A stretch of 64,000 bases of DNA. It comes from Paenibacillus taichungensis (GTDB lineage: Bacteria > Bacillota > Bacilli > Paenibacillales > Paenibacillaceae). The position numbers and the translations under genes are program-made. Below, piece by piece: positions 51,489 through 63,934 of this stretch (positions are counted from its first letter, which is position 1; every line of letters begins with the position of its first letter). Location of the stretch: positions 115,080 through 179,079 of the forward strand of contig NZ_JABMCC010000096.1 in NCBI RefSeq assembly GCF_013359905.1. The letters run 5' to 3'. The notes below the pieces were generated by a model. That model saw nothing but the letters and a program-made list of their open reading frames with translations, was not told the DNA's origin and did not search any database.

Positions 51489-52631
51489 ATGGCCAAACGA
51501 ACATGGAGTACGATTATATCCAGTGCAATCATTATTGGAGCAGGAGCAGGAGGGGTGTTCTGGATTCATCAGTATTCAGCAGATCAACTGCAGGATGGAC
51601 CAAGACTGGCTGTTGTCACTACGAAGGAAACGGCAACTAGAGCGTCTAAACCGTCCTCCCAGACAACCGTGAAGAAAACACGTAAACAGATTATTGAAGA
51701 GAGTCAGAAGAAAGTGGTTACGATTGAGAGCAGCAGCGGACTGGGTTCCGGTTTTCTCTACAATGATCAGGGGGATGTGGTAACCAATGCTCACGTGGTG
51801 GAGGGCTCGAAAGAAGTAACGATTCGAACCCTGAATCATGAGGAGTATAGAGGAACCGTTATCGGGATTGGAGAAGAGACGGATATTGCTGTCGTCAGGG
51901 TGCCTGATCTGAAAAAAGTTAAACCGCTGCCTATCGCCAAATCCAAAGCGGAGACGGGAGATGAGGTTCTCGCTCTGGGCAGTCCGCTAGGTCTGGAGAA
52001 CACCGTAACTACAGGCATTATCAGCGGTGTTGGTCGCAGCTTCGAAATTGCCCCGTATATCTATAGTAATCTGTATCAAATCTCGGCGCCCATTACACAC
52101 GGCAATAGTGGTGGCCCACTGATCAGTGCGGACACCGGTGAAGTATTGGGCATTAATTCAGCCGTTGTGGAGCAGGAAGGCGGAATCGGGTTCAGCATTC
52201 CTATCACCAGCGTATTGAAGCAGGTCCAGGCCTGGTCTGAGAAACCATCATCTAAAACGGCGGTTCAGACGAGTGGCAGTCAGGGAGCAGACTCAGCTTC
52301 TTTGGAAGCGGAGGGTCTGGTGACCGAATTTTATATGAACCTGAATCTGAATGACTATGTTACCGCCTATGCCTTGCTTGGCAGTGAGTGGCAGAGCGGT
52401 ATAAGTTATGCCAAGTTCCGTGAAGGTTACATCAACACCAGTTATGTTACCATCGCCGAAGTTTCGTCCTCGGATAAGTCAAATGATGAAATAGAGGTCA
52501 CTGCGGTTATTACAGCGGATGAACGAAAAGATGGTGAATTGGTCACCACGAAATATAAAGTTACGTATCAAGTCGGTTATGAAAATGGACAACTGAAAAT
52601 ACTTCATGGCCAAGGGAAAAAAGTGAAATAA
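51489..52631 (+). CDS. HtrA-like trypsin-fold serine protease, no PDZ
   Basis: A 380-residue membrane-anchored protease. Helix at residues 9-25, low-complexity linker to 75, then a trypsin-like domain with the triad His in T-N-A-H-V-V (near residue 102), Asp in E-T-D-I-A (near 132) and Ser in G-N-S-G-G-P-L (near 207). Where other HtrA proteins have PDZ domains this one has a C-terminal region (about 275-380) resembling an NTF2-like fold. ATG 51489 follows AGGAGG. It probably works with the co-transcribed zinc-ribbon protein on envelope substrates. Confidence 0.85.
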   Translation: MAKRTWSTIISSAIIIGAGAGGVFWIHQYSADQLQDGPRLAVVTTKETATRASKPSSQTTVKKTRKQIIEESQKKVVTIESSSGLGSGFLYNDQGDVVTNAHVVEGSKEVTIRTLNHEEYRGTVIGIGEETDIAVVRVPDLKKVKPLPIAKSKAETGDEVLALGSPLGLENTVTTGIISGVGRSFEIAPYIYSNLYQISAPITHGNSGGPLISADTGEVLGINSAVVEQEGGIGFSIPITSVLKQVQAWSEKPSSKTAVQTSGSQGADSASLEAEGLVTEFYMNLNLNDYVTAYALLGSEWQSGISYAKFREGYINTSYVTIAEVSSSDKSNDEIEVTAVITADERKDGELVTTKYKVTYQVGYENGQLKILHGQGKKVK

Positions 52632-52641
52632 AGATGTGAAG

Positions 52642-52673
52642 GGAGAATGGGCGCCAAGCCGATTCTCCTTTTT
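52642..52673 (+). terminator. Terminator of protease gene
   Basis: GGAGAAT and ATTCTCC (7 bp) with inner GGC/GCC pairing, followed by TTTTTG. Confidence 0.7.
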
Positions 52674-52705
52674 GATTGCTTAAGTTTGATGGTTCTGTTA
52701 AAATA

Positions 52706-52724
52706 CAGAACGAACGTTCAGTAT
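52706..52724. promoter_or_regulatory. Possible TetR operator
   Basis: CAGAACGAACGTTCAGTAT contains the palindromic core GAACGTTC between the promoter region and the TetR start, the usual place for an autoregulatory site. The flanks pair poorly. Confidence 0.4.
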
Positions 52725-52745
52725 GCAAGAGGTGGAGTGAAATGT

Positions 52746-53351
52746 ATGAGTATGAATAAAAAGCAAATTCAAACCGAGCAGACCAAGAAGAAACTTGCGG
52801 ATGCCTCAAGAGCTCTTTTTGTGCAAAAAGGGTATAAAGCAACTTCCATTGAAGATATTGTGACTGCGACAGGCAGCAGCAAAGGCAATATCTATTACCA
52901 TTTTAAAAGTAAGGAAGGCCTCTTTCTGTATCTGATTGATGAGTGGGATCGGGAATGGGAAGAAAATTGGGCGGCCAAGGAACATCTGTATAATACGTCT
53001 ACAGAAAAGATCTACGGCTTGGCAGAACAATTAATCCTCGACGATATGAATCACCCGCTAACCAAGGCGGCAGATGAGTTCTTTACGGGGGAAAAGAAAG
53101 AAAATGATATTGAAGAACGCATAGCTTTGATGTTTGAGCGGCATATTCAATTTAACAAACAATTGGTGGAACAGGGGATAGAGAGCGGAGAGTTCAATGC
53201 GGACAACGCTGACAATCTTGCTCTCATTCTGGAAAGTACCATTATTGGACTTAGTCAGCTGTCGCGCGGAATGGAGCCAGAACAGGCTCTTGCCTTGTAC
53301 CGCCAAGCGGCTAGCGTATTCTTGTATGGAATAGCAAAAGATAAAGCTTAA
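52746..53351 (+). CDS. TetR-family repressor
   Basis: A 201-residue regulator. The N-terminal helix-turn-helix has G-Y-K-A-T-S-I-E-D-I-V near residue 28 and S-K-G-N-I-Y-Y-H-F-K-S-K-E near residue 45, both typical. The C-terminal helical half binds the inducer. ATG 52746 has GGTGGAG upstream. The MFS efflux gene starts 33 bases after its stop, so the two form a unit and the repressor probably senses a compound that the pump expels. Confidence 0.9.
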   Translation: MSMNKKQIQTEQTKKKLADASRALFVQKGYKATSIEDIVTATGSSKGNIYYHFKSKEGLFLYLIDEWDREWEENWAAKEHLYNTSTEKIYGLAEQLILDDMNHPLTKAADEFFTGEKKENDIEERIALMFERHIQFNKQLVEQGIESGEFNADNADNLALILESTIIGLSQLSRGMEPEQALALYRQAASVFLYGIAKDKA

Positions 53352-53384
53352 GGCAACATTTTGACAACTACGGAGGATGGAATC

Positions 53385-54605
53385 ATGGCATTACTTACAC
53401 GGAACAGGGGCGCATTGCTGCTGTTAATGTTTAATATTTTTCTCGTTTTTACAGGTATAGGTCTTGTGGTACCTATTATGCCTGCGTACATGGATCTACT
53501 GCATATCACCGGGTTCACGGTTGGTTTGCTGGTAGCAGCATTCTCCTTCACTCAGTTTCTATTTTCTCCAGTTGCGGGCCGTTGGTCTGACATCTTGGGA
53601 CGTAAAAAAATTATTGTTGGCGGGATGTTAATCTTTGCTGTATCGGAGTTTATGTTTGGTGCTGTGAATGCACCATCGCTGCTCTTTGCAGCCCGGATGC
53701 TTGGAGGGATCGGTGCAGCGATGATCTTCCCAGCAGTAATGGCCTATACCGCAGATATTACGACAGAAGAAGAACGCGGTAAAGGCATGGGATTAATTAA
53801 TGCCGCAATTACTACAGGATTTATCATTGGTCCGGGGATCGGCGGATATATCGCTGACTTTGGTATTCGGATTCCTTTCTATGCCGCAGGTATTGCGGGT
53901 TTGCTGGCATCTATCATTACGTTGATTATTTTGCCGGAATCGACCAGAATTACCGGAGAGCAAACCAAACCTGTTGCGGGTGCACCGAAGGTCAAAAGCC
54001 CGGGCATGGTTTCCCAGTTGCTGCATTCGTACCGGGAGCCTTACTTTTTCAGCTTGATTATCGTGTTTGTTATGGCATTTGGTCTGGCGAACTATGAGAC
54101 GGTATTTTCACTGTTTGTGGATCACAAGTTTGGTTTCACGACAAAAGACATTGCATTCATTATTACGTTTGGTTCCATTGCGGGAGCCGTGGTGCAGGTC
54201 TCACTGATTGGCTGGCTGTTAAACCGGTTTGGTGAGAAAAAAGTCATTTCGGTCTGTTTGCTTTTTGTAGCCGTATTTGTACTGTTAACCTTGTTTGTGA
54301 ACACCTACTGGATGATTCTTGTCGTAACGTTTATCGTGTTCCTAGGTATGGATATATTGCGTCCGGCAATCAGTACGCAGATGTCCAAACTGGCGGAAGA
54401 ACAGCAAGGCTTTGTGGCCGGATTGAACTCAGCCTACACAAGTTTGGGCAATATCGCAGGTCCCATTGTAGCGGGAGCATTGTTTGATGTGAATATCAAC
54501 TATCCTTACGTTTCAGCAGCTTTTGTTCTGGCAATCTGTTTCCTATTATCTCTGCGGGTGTTAAGAGGAGTTAACTCCACAGGCAACGCCAAAGCAGAAA
54601 TGTAA
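53385..54605 (+). CDS. MFS drug-efflux transporter (DHA1-type)
   Basis: A 406-residue transporter with twelve predicted helices. The motif G-R-W-S-D-I-L-G-R-K near residue 66 is the loop 2-3 signature, and G-P-G-I-G-G near residue 151 is the antiporter motif C of 12-helix drug exporters. GGAGGATGG precedes ATG 53385. Like NorA or Bmr relatives it probably exports toxic organic compounds using the proton gradient. Confidence 0.88.
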   Translation: MALLTRNRGALLLLMFNIFLVFTGIGLVVPIMPAYMDLLHITGFTVGLLVAAFSFTQFLFSPVAGRWSDILGRKKIIVGGMLIFAVSEFMFGAVNAPSLLFAARMLGGIGAAMIFPAVMAYTADITTEEERGKGMGLINAAITTGFIIGPGIGGYIADFGIRIPFYAAGIAGLLASIITLIILPESTRITGEQTKPVAGAPKVKSPGMVSQLLHSYREPYFFSLIIVFVMAFGLANYETVFSLFVDHKFGFTTKDIAFIITFGSIAGAVVQVSLIGWLLNRFGEKKVISVCLLFVAVFVLLTLFVNTYWMILVVTFIVFLGMDILRPAISTQMSKLAEEQQGFVAGLNSAYTSLGNIAGPIVAGALFDVNINYPYVSAAFVLAICFLLSLRVLRGVNSTGNAKAEM

Positions 54606-54642
54606 TCCTGATTTGAATAAGAATGCGTGAGTGAACCAACAC

Positions 54643-54691
54643 AAAAAGCCAGTCGGCTACACATGAACGATGTGTAAACGACTGGCTTTTT
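54643..54691. terminator. Bidirectional terminator
   Basis: AAAAAGCCAGTCG and CGACTGGCTTTTT form a perfect 13-bp stem with a further ACACAT/ATGTGT pairing in the loop. Confidence 0.9.
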
Positions 54692-54702
54692 AATTTACAG
54701 TA

Positions 54703-56124
<1,422 letters not shown>

Positions 56125-56154
56125 CTAAATTGAATACACATGATATAAGTTGAG

Positions 56155-58071
<1,917 letters not shown>

Positions 58072-58095
58072 TTAAGATTGCCTGAAAACAAAAAA

Positions 58096-58155
58096 ATACC
58101 TAAACGAATGGCTATGATCATCAGAAAAATGACCCGTTGCCAATCATTTAGGTAT
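58096..58155 (-). terminator. Antitermination-controlled terminator before bglP
   Basis: On the reverse strand ATACCTAAATGATTGG pairs with CCATTCGTTTAGGTAT (two mismatches), followed by a run of T. Its first bases overlap the RAT, so LicT binding prevents it forming. Confidence 0.9.
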
Positions 58156-58179
58156 CGCCTGCTTTACCAGTAACAATCC
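58151..58179 (-). promoter_or_regulatory. RAT (ribonucleic antiterminator) before bglP
   Basis: A 29-base element beginning GGATTGTTACTGG and ending GCAGGCGATACC, matching the LicT/SacY-type RAT consensus closely. It overlaps the terminator stem. Confidence 0.92.
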
Positions 58180-58201
58180 TTGTCGTTAAGTTGTGAGACC
58201 T

Positions 58202-58230
58202 ACTATAAATGACGCCGAAATCGTTTGCAA
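58202..58230 (-). promoter_or_regulatory. Promoter of bglP
   Basis: TTGCAA and TATAGT are 17 bases apart on the reverse strand, 22 bases before the RAT. This gives bglP-bglH its own promoter in addition to read-through from licT. Confidence 0.85.
58216..58229 (-). promoter_or_regulatory. cre box (CcpA site)
   Basis: TGCAAACGATTTCG matches the cre consensus in 13 of 14 positions and overlaps the -35 box, where CcpA would block RNA polymerase when better sugars are present. Confidence 0.8.
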
Positions 58231-58237
58231 GCTTTTT

Positions 58238-59098
58238 TTATTCAGCGTCCAGCATTTCGTTACGTGAAGTGACACGGTGAATATGGATCGTCAAATACAC
58301 TTTTTCATCAATGGACATGGCGCTTTCAAACTTCTCTTCAAGGTATTGATTAATCAATTGTGTACACTGAAAAGCCTTGGCATATTTGTCTTTAACCTGC
58401 TCATACAGGAAGTTATCACCCGATGCAAATTGCTCTTGTTCATTACTCAGCATTCTTTGTACAAAGTATTGCAGATGGGTAATAAACCGGGAATAATTAA
58501 ATGAATTTTCATCCAGGGCAATGTGGTAATGATTGGTGACAATATTGAAAATATCATCAATAACCTCGGTAATTTCAACCGTTTGTTTCATACCCTGACC
58601 ATCTTGCCGGGCGTTGACAAAGTGCATGGCAATAAAGCTGGCCTCATGCTCATCCATTTGGATGCCGAATTGTTCCTGAATCAGATTCACGGCATTCATG
58701 CCAATCCAAAATTCCTTTTTGTAAAATTTCTTGATTTGCCATAAAAGGGAATTCTTCAGCCCGACGGATTTACGGTACCGGGTAATGGCAAACTGAATAT
58801 GATCGATCAATGATATATAGATATTATCACTAAAAATATCGCCCATTTCCTTTTTGGCATAGCCTACAATTTCGTCAGCCAATTTTAAATATTCAACCGA
58901 TGTTTCACCGATCAGGTCAATCAATTTTTGCGGTATTTTATCCGATTTCAGCACAAAGGTTTTCTCGATTTTATCCTCATCCACGGGCTGTCCATTCTTC
59001 TTCTTGAAGCCCAGACCGTTGCCGATGACAACAAACTCTTGGCCTACCTGATTCTCGGCGCGAATGACGTTGTTGTTGAAAATCTGTCGGATGATCAT
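58238..59098 (-). CDS. licT: BglG/LicT-family transcription antiterminator
   Basis: A 286-residue regulator. The RNA-binding CAT domain is at residues 1-55, with I-F-N-N-N-V near residue 6 and G-L-G-F-K-K-K near residue 27. Two PRD domains follow, with conserved His residues that are phosphorylated by the PTS: D-H-I-Q-F near residue 98 and M-H-F-V-N near residue 158. When active it binds the RATs and lets transcription continue. The start ATG 59098 fits the family opening M-I-I-R-Q-I. First gene of the operon and itself behind a RAT. Confidence 0.92.
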   Translation of the reverse strand: MIIRQIFNNNVIRAENQVGQEFVVIGNGLGFKKKNGQPVDEDKIEKTFVLKSDKIPQKLIDLIGETSVEYLKLADEIVGYAKKEMGDIFSDNIYISLIDHIQFAITRYRKSVGLKNSLLWQIKKFYKKEFWIGMNAVNLIQEQFGIQMDEHEASFIAMHFVNARQDGQGMKQTVEITEVIDDIFNIVTNHYHIALDENSFNYSRFITHLQYFVQRMLSNEQEQFASGDNFLYEQVKDKYAKAFQCTQLINQYLEEKFESAMSIDEKVYLTIHIHRVTSRNEMLDAE

Positions 59099-59130
59099 GT
59101 ATGTGTTCACCTCAATAGCTCGTAATAATA

Positions 59131-59176
59131 ACAAAAAACCCAAACAAAGGCTTATTAGACAGCCTTTTGTTTGGGT
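59131..59176 (-). terminator. Antitermination-controlled terminator before licT
   Basis: On the reverse strand ACCCAAACAAAAGGCT pairs with AGCCTTTGTTTGGGT (one bulge), followed by a run of T. Overlaps the RAT end. Confidence 0.9.
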
Positions 59177-59201
59177 ATCGCCTGCTTACCAGTAACAATC
59201 C
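59174..59201 (-). promoter_or_regulatory. RAT before licT
   Basis: A 28-base RAT, one base shorter than the bglP copy in the variable loop, otherwise the same. It makes licT autoregulated by antitermination. Confidence 0.9.
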
Positions 59202-59236
59202 CGAAGAAGACACAGCTTCCTCTTTCAATTATGTCC

Positions 59237-59265
59237 ACTATACCGCTTTCATAACAGAATAACAA
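59237..59265 (-). promoter_or_regulatory. Promoter of licT with cre-like half site
   Basis: TTGTTA and TATAGT are 17 bases apart on the reverse strand. TGAAAGCG within the spacer matches the first half of a cre box; the second half fits poorly. Confidence 0.75.
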
Positions 59266-59409
59266 TACAATGATTTATGGAAATGAACGTAAAGACGTCA
59301 ATTTTTGTTATAATAAGAAAGCTGGAAGTGAAGAAGATGGGCTGGGTTGCATAATAAGTTACCGAGGACGGTCATTTTTAAGCATATACAGGATTATTGG
59401 AGTGATAAC

Positions 59410-59577
59410 ATGAGCAAAGCAAAAGGAAAAGGTGGCACCGGCCGTGGTACTGGCAAAAAGGGCTGGAATCGTTGGCAAGCCGCCGCTAACCGGGCGAAAA
59501 GTGCCCCGAAGCCTTATAAAAGTAAAGGTACAAAGAATAAAACCGATGCCGAAACGCCAAGTGACAAGTCCCAGTAA
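59410..59577 (+). CDS. Small basic protein, DUF3934-like
   Basis: A 55-residue basic protein beginning M-S-K-A-K-G-K-G-G-T-G-R-G-T-G-K-K-G-W-N-R-W-type sequence, rich in Lys, Gly and Ala, with a polar tail ending D-K-S-Q. I associate this with DUF3934 small proteins of Bacilli. GGAGTGAT lies 5 bases before the ATG. No function known; the basic Gly-rich part could bind nucleic acid. A decayed copy of its 3' end lies at 60938-61047. Confidence 0.65.
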   Translation: MSKAKGKGGTGRGTGKKGWNRWQAAANRAKSAPKPYKSKGTKNKTDAETPSDKSQ

Positions 59578-59601
59578 GTGGGCACAAGATAAGTTGGAGA
59601 A

Positions 59602-59638
59602 GAGATCTGACCTGAAACAGGGCAGCTCTCTTTTTTTT
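59602..59638 (+). terminator. Terminator of the DUF3934-like gene
   Basis: GAGATCTG and CAGCTCTC pair with mismatches around CCTG/CAGG, followed by eight T. Confidence 0.8.
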
Positions 59639-59764
59639 GGGCTTGATGCGTTAAAAAAATTATGCTTAACAGAGCCTAATAAGTGATATCCAAATTGCCG
59701 ATATAAATGGTAAATTACCCCTGTGTAGTGTCGACATACTACCTAGAACAAAGGAGATTTGTCA

Positions 59765-60844
59765 TTGTCCAATAAAAGAATGATACTCACAATTAATCTG
59801 TTTATGGTTGTAACGCTTACTGCGTGCAGTTCTTCGTCTGGTATTCCCAATACTCCTGCGGTCTCCAAATCCATTTCTTCGGAAAAGACGGTTAATGAAA
59901 CACCTGTAACAATGTTTTCTAAGAACAAGGAAGTGGAGATAACCCTCTCTTCGGATTGGAAGGTTTCAACAGAACTTACTAATCCATCACTATTGAAGTT
60001 AGCGACAGTGGATCGAACGAAGTCCATCCGAATCGACCGAGTGAACCGGGCAGACTACTTACCGGATACGTCATTGACTGATTACATGGCAATCCACAAG
60101 AAAAATATTGAATCCACACAAGGCCCAAAGAGAAAGAAAGATGAGATCATCAGAACCAGCAATCTAACTATTGATAAAAAGGAGGCTTACGTAAAAGAAG
60201 GAAGAACCAGTTATGAGAGGAATCAATTCGGGTACATTACAGCATACCTAGAAAGTAACCACCATTTTTATATCATTACATATACATCGATGTATGAATT
60301 TACGTTAGCAGACCGGGAATTTTTCGAAAAAATGTCTCAACAATTTCGGATATTGAATGATGAACCATCAGACCTTGTCCTTTCATCGACGGATCTTACA
60401 TCGCATCAGGGAAAATATTCTCAATTCCAGATCCGTACTCCATCTAATTGGGAAGTTCAAGATTTTGAATTACGGGGTTCAGATCTGGATATCTCTCTCC
60501 AGGCAAACAATGATTACATGTCGATATATCTCGAACCAAAGGAAGAATCTGATTCCGATCTAACGTTAGAGGAGTATGGACGTTATGTCGCTGAAACGTA
60601 TGCTGATCCAGAGAACTCCATTCTCGTTCCAGAACGCACGTCTGTTGAAATCAATGGTTTGAAGGGGATTCAGATGGAAGGGTACCAAGTAGTAAATAAA
60701 CGTAAGATTGTCCAGCTACACACCATTTTAGAAGCTCAGGATCATTTTGTAGAGATCGTGTTCTATACGGGTGAGGGTCGATATGATCGGGTAAAGAATG
60801 AGTATCAGAGATATACAAGTACCTACAAGGAAAATAAAAGGTGA
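59765..60844 (+). CDS. Lipoprotein of unknown function
   Basis: A 359-residue lipoprotein with lipobox V-T-L-T-A-C near residue 20. TTG 59765 is chosen with AGGAG 8 bases upstream; another TTG six bases earlier is too close. Two similar alpha+beta domains, about 55-195 and 205-355, each contain S-S/T-P-S-N/D-W near the start and a beta-rich F-Y-I/V-E-I-V-F-Y-T-type segment, reminiscent of PsbP/LpqN-like folds. No enzyme motif seen. It is flanked by the small basic gene and its decayed copy, as if inserted between duplicates. Confidence 0.65.
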   Translation: MSNKRMILTINLFMVVTLTACSSSSGIPNTPAVSKSISSEKTVNETPVTMFSKNKEVEITLSSDWKVSTELTNPSLLKLATVDRTKSIRIDRVNRADYLPDTSLTDYMAIHKKNIESTQGPKRKKDEIIRTSNLTIDKKEAYVKEGRTSYERNQFGYITAYLESNHHFYIITYTSMYEFTLADREFFEKMSQQFRILNDEPSDLVLSSTDLTSHQGKYSQFQIRTPSNWEVQDFELRGSDLDISLQANNDYMSIYLEPKEESDSDLTLEEYGRYVAETYADPENSILVPERTSVEINGLKGIQMEGYQVVNKRKIVQLHTILEAQDHFVEIVFYTGEGRYDRVKNEYQRYTSTYKENKR

Positions 60845-60937
60845 AGTTATAAAGGTATAAGAGATCTGCCCACCCGATATCTGGATAAGATCTCTTAAAT
60901 CTGTAATACAGTCTATTATATAGCAGCTTGAATGAAA

Positions 60938-61047
60938 GAAGATGACTCCGAAACTTCAAGTGACAAGTCCGTTTAAATGGGCACGAGATAGAGTAGAGAA
61001 GGGAACTGACCTGACCTGAATACAGGGATGGTCTCTTTTTATTTTAT
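60938..61047 (+). pseudogene. Decayed copy of the DUF3934-like gene 3' end
   Basis: The reading E-D-D-S-E-T-S-S-D-K-S-V before TAA at 60974 corresponds to the tail of the gene at 59410-59577 (D-A-E-T-P-S-D-K-S-Q). The following bases (TGGGCACGAGATA, AACTGACCTGA, CAGGG, TCTCTTTTT) repeat its trailer and terminator with changes. No start or upstream body is left, so it is a duplicated, degenerate fragment. Confidence 0.75.
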
Positions 61048-61074
61048 CGCAAGCGCATCATATTAAACGAATAA

Positions 61075-61124
61075 CAAAAAAACCAAGACGCAGAGGTACC
61101 CTCAAGCATCTTGGTTTTTTGTTA
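61075..61124 (-). terminator. Terminator of the chemotaxis-receptor gene
   Basis: AAAAACCAAGACGC and GCATCTTGGTTTTT pair (one wobble) with a 17-base loop; the reverse strand ends in a T-run. Confidence 0.8.
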
Positions 61125-61157
61125 TTAACGTTCTTATTGTTTACTTGGTATTCAGCT

Positions 61158-62924
61158 CTAGTTGGCCCTTACTTTAAAGAAGGAGATCAGTTCTTGCAAT
61201 TGGCCCGATACAGCCGAGAGTTCATCAGAGGCTGCAACAATGGAAGCCATGGATGATTCCTGTTCGGCAATGGATTGCTCAATCTGTTTGCTGCTATGTG
61301 CTGCTTTGCTGACGCTCGCAGACAACTCATCCGCAGTAGCGGACATTTCCTGTGTGCTGGCGGATATTTCTTCGGTGGAGCTGGAGATATCCTGAATTTG
61401 GTTAGCGACTTTGTTCGTAGCTGTCAGAATATCTTCAAAGAATTGCCCCGTCTCCATAGTGACCTGAGATCCCTTCTCCACTTCTTGGGAGCCAAGCTGC
61501 ATGGCTTCGGAAGATTGAAGGATATCGCGCTGAATGCCATCAATTAAGGTACGGATTTGTTTGGCAGAATCCTGGGACTGTTCAGCGAGCTTGCGGACTT
61601 CCCCTGCGACAACCGCAAACCCTTTTCCTTCCTCACCTACACGAGCCGCCTCAATGGAAGCATTCAGGGCGAGCAAATTAGTCTGGTCTGCAATTTGTGT
61701 AATCATATTTACGATGCTGCTAATTTCGTTGGAGCGGCTTTCCAGAGACTGTATCGATTCCGACGTGTGCTTCACCGCACCAGAGATGAGTCTCATCTGC
61801 TCAACCACTTGTTGCATAATCTCATGACCTGTATTGGAACGTTGTTCCATGCTTAATGCCTCATCCGCTACATCTGCAGAACTGCTGGCAATCGTCTGCA
61901 CAACAGTAGACATTTCTGTCATTGCTCGGGCACTTTCCACGCTGGCCTGATCCTGGGAGCGAAGGCCGTGAGAGATGTCCCGGATATTGCTGCTGATCAT
62001 CTGGATATTATCATTATTTTTCTCGGAAATATCTAATAATTTCTTGGATGAGTCAGAGAGGTGATAGGATGTCGTTTGGACTTTGAACATCGTGTCATTG
62101 AATCGCTGAATCATCGTATTGAATTTTTCATTGATAATGCCCAGATCATCCCGTCCGGTTTGAATGGTTACATCCAGATTGCCTGCGCTTGCAGTCTCAA
62201 TCCCCTTCATAAGGTCCCGGATTGGCTTAAGTGTTTTCTTCAATAGGATATACTGCAGTACCATAAACAGGATCAGGAAACCGATAAGGAAAATACTACT
62301 GTATGTAATCAGCTTATGAAGTCCTTTTGGAACTGCGTTTGCATCAACGTCGAAGTAAAGTGCGGCGTACATTTTTCCTTCGGCATTTTTAATAGGGTAC
62401 ATAATCGTAGTCCAAGTACCGTATTCGTCCGTATAAAAGCTGCTTAATGCAGGTTCCTCGTCGTTTTTCATACCTTCAAGAGCTATAACGTTTTTCTGTG
62501 GTAATGGATACATTGAACCTGCTGCCATATTGCTTTCTTCAAAAGGCCCCAACAAATTAGTAGGAATCGCAATGATGGACGTTTGATTTCCTTCCTTCAG
62601 TTCAGTGCCGAAGATATAGGCTTGTGCAATATTAGGATATAGCTCGTGGATGGAATCCAGGTAATCTCTTAATTCTTTCTGAACAGGTCCAGAATAACTT
62701 TTCTCTTGTACTGCTTCAAGTACTTTGTCTGTATCCAGATCTTCAAACCATTTCTGTGTTGTAACTTCAGCCTGCTCGTACAATTGTTGACTCAAAATAT
62801 TCTTTTGCAGTTGATATCCCGCAGTAATCAGAATAACCCCAATCAACATAATGCTGCCGAATGAAATAACGAGATTTTTAGCAAAGAAGGGAAGAGTACT
62901 CCACCTTATCTTATTTAACAACAT
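61158..62924 (-). CDS. Methyl-accepting chemotaxis protein
   Basis: A 588-residue receptor. Membrane helix 1 at about 15-37, extracellular sensor at about 38-205 of a Cache-like kind, helix 2 at about 210-232, a HAMP domain to about 285, and a long signalling coiled coil. The tip motif [14 protein letters not shown] near residue 432 binds CheA and CheW. The sensor shows no clear pocket motif, so the ligand is unknown. AAGGAG precedes ATG 62924. It ends with its own terminator. Confidence 0.92.
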   Translation of the reverse strand: MLLNKIRWSTLPFFAKNLVISFGSIMLIGVILITAGYQLQKNILSQQLYEQAEVTTQKWFEDLDTDKVLEAVQEKSYSGPVQKELRDYLDSIHELYPNIAQAYIFGTELKEGNQTSIIAIPTNLLGPFEESNMAAGSMYPLPQKNVIALEGMKNDEEPALSSFYTDEYGTWTTIMYPIKNAEGKMYAALYFDVDANAVPKGLHKLITYSSIFLIGFLILFMVLQYILLKKTLKPIRDLMKGIETASAGNLDVTIQTGRDDLGIINEKFNTMIQRFNDTMFKVQTTSYHLSDSSKKLLDISEKNNDNIQMISSNIRDISHGLRSQDQASVESARAMTEMSTVVQTIASSSADVADEALSMEQRSNTGHEIMQQVVEQMRLISGAVKHTSESIQSLESRSNEISSIVNMITQIADQTNLLALNASIEAARVGEEGKGFAVVAGEVRKLAEQSQDSAKQIRTLIDGIQRDILQSSEAMQLGSQEVEKGSQVTMETGQFFEDILTATNKVANQIQDISSSTEEISASTQEMSATADELSASVSKAAHSSKQIEQSIAEQESSMASIVAASDELSAVSGQLQELISFFKVRAN

Positions 62925-63702
62925 AGTTCACTCCTTTTTCTAATTGTGACCATCTGGATGCGTGTTCGCTCTACGTATGGTGCTTTGTATCCATGTGATA
63001 TATCGTAATAGGGTTAGACTAATGTTAGTTTTTGAATGAAAATGATGCTTTAGTACCAAGGTTTTCAGAATTTCCCTCATTTCTTTCATTATTGTGTTCA
63101 TTATTAAAAAATGCGCAAATTCATAAGGGGAATTTCATTAAAGATTGTGGAAATTAAATGCCCCAAAGAATAAGACCCCTTCATTTTAAGAAGTGAATTG
63201 TGCCTAACATGTATATACATAAAGGAAAGAGGGATTTCTGTTGAAATTAAGATATGCGCATATATGAAATACATTAATACGCAAAAATGACTCTAAACGA
63301 GGCTTTACGAATATCGGAAAGATCACTGAACAATATCCTATTACAATAATGAAAGCAGCAGTAAATAGACGAAGCTAGCTTTATGAGTAATGACATTAAT
63401 GAAGAGAAGTTTTCTCGGCACTACGAAACAAACTGTTCGCTTAGGCGTTAGGATGACAACCAATAGAGGCTGTCCCATAAAACTCAAAGAGCGGTTCTGT
63501 AGATTCCGTTGGCTTAACAACTCCTGAAGTGCATTTATAATAGGAGAGTAGATCAACCCAATGTAGTGAATAAAAATAATTTAATAATATGGGTTGTAAT
63601 TAGTATTAGAATATGATATATTATTAATCCGGCCAAGAAAACACGAGAAACACGGTGCGGCAAGCAAGTGAAATAAGCTTCGAAAGAAACTTAAAAAAAT
63701 GC
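62925..63702. other. Long gene-free region before the rRNA operon
   Basis: About 780 AT-rich bases without a supported gene. GAGGCTGTCCCATAA at 63465 resembles the ends of IS1182-type elements, but no transposase or partner end is seen. No tRNA recognised. Confidence 0.45.
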
Positions 63703-63731
63703 TTGCAAAGTTGGTTCGGACATGATATTAT
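63703..63731 (+). promoter_or_regulatory. rRNA operon promoter
   Basis: TTGCAA and TATTAT are 17 bases apart, about 200 bases before the 16S 5' end. Typical of Firmicute rrn promoters. Confidence 0.85.
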
Positions 63732-63778
63732 ATAAGAGTTGCTGCGGTGAACAACACACAGCGATGAAACAAGTTTGA

Positions 63779-63793
63779 TCTTTGAAAACTGAA
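63779..63793 (+). promoter_or_regulatory. boxA antitermination element in the rRNA leader
   Basis: TCTTTGAAAACTGAA matches the Bacillus rrn boxA, where NusB and S10 load to keep polymerase going through the rRNA genes. Confidence 0.8.
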
Positions 63794-63934
63794 CAACGAG
63801 TGAGTAACGATCTTGCTTGCAAGGTCGACGCTGAGAAATCGGTATACGTCTTCGGACTTTATGATTTCGAAGCAAAATAAATGAGATTTTTAATCTCGTC
63901 AGTTTCAAAATGAGCTTATCGCTCTTTTCAATAC

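Larger units (their letters stand above)
60845..61157. other. Intergenic region with gene remnant and terminators
   Basis: 313 bases between the lipoprotein and chemotaxis-receptor genes. It holds the decayed DUF3934-like 3' end and the receptor's terminator. Nothing else recognised. Confidence 0.5.

Noticed and set aside
63465..63560. GAGGCTGTCCCATAA and a reverse frame with F-M-G-Q-P-L-L, as an IS1182-type element end
   Set aside because: Only one possible end, no transposase and no target duplication; too weak to call an insertion sequence.
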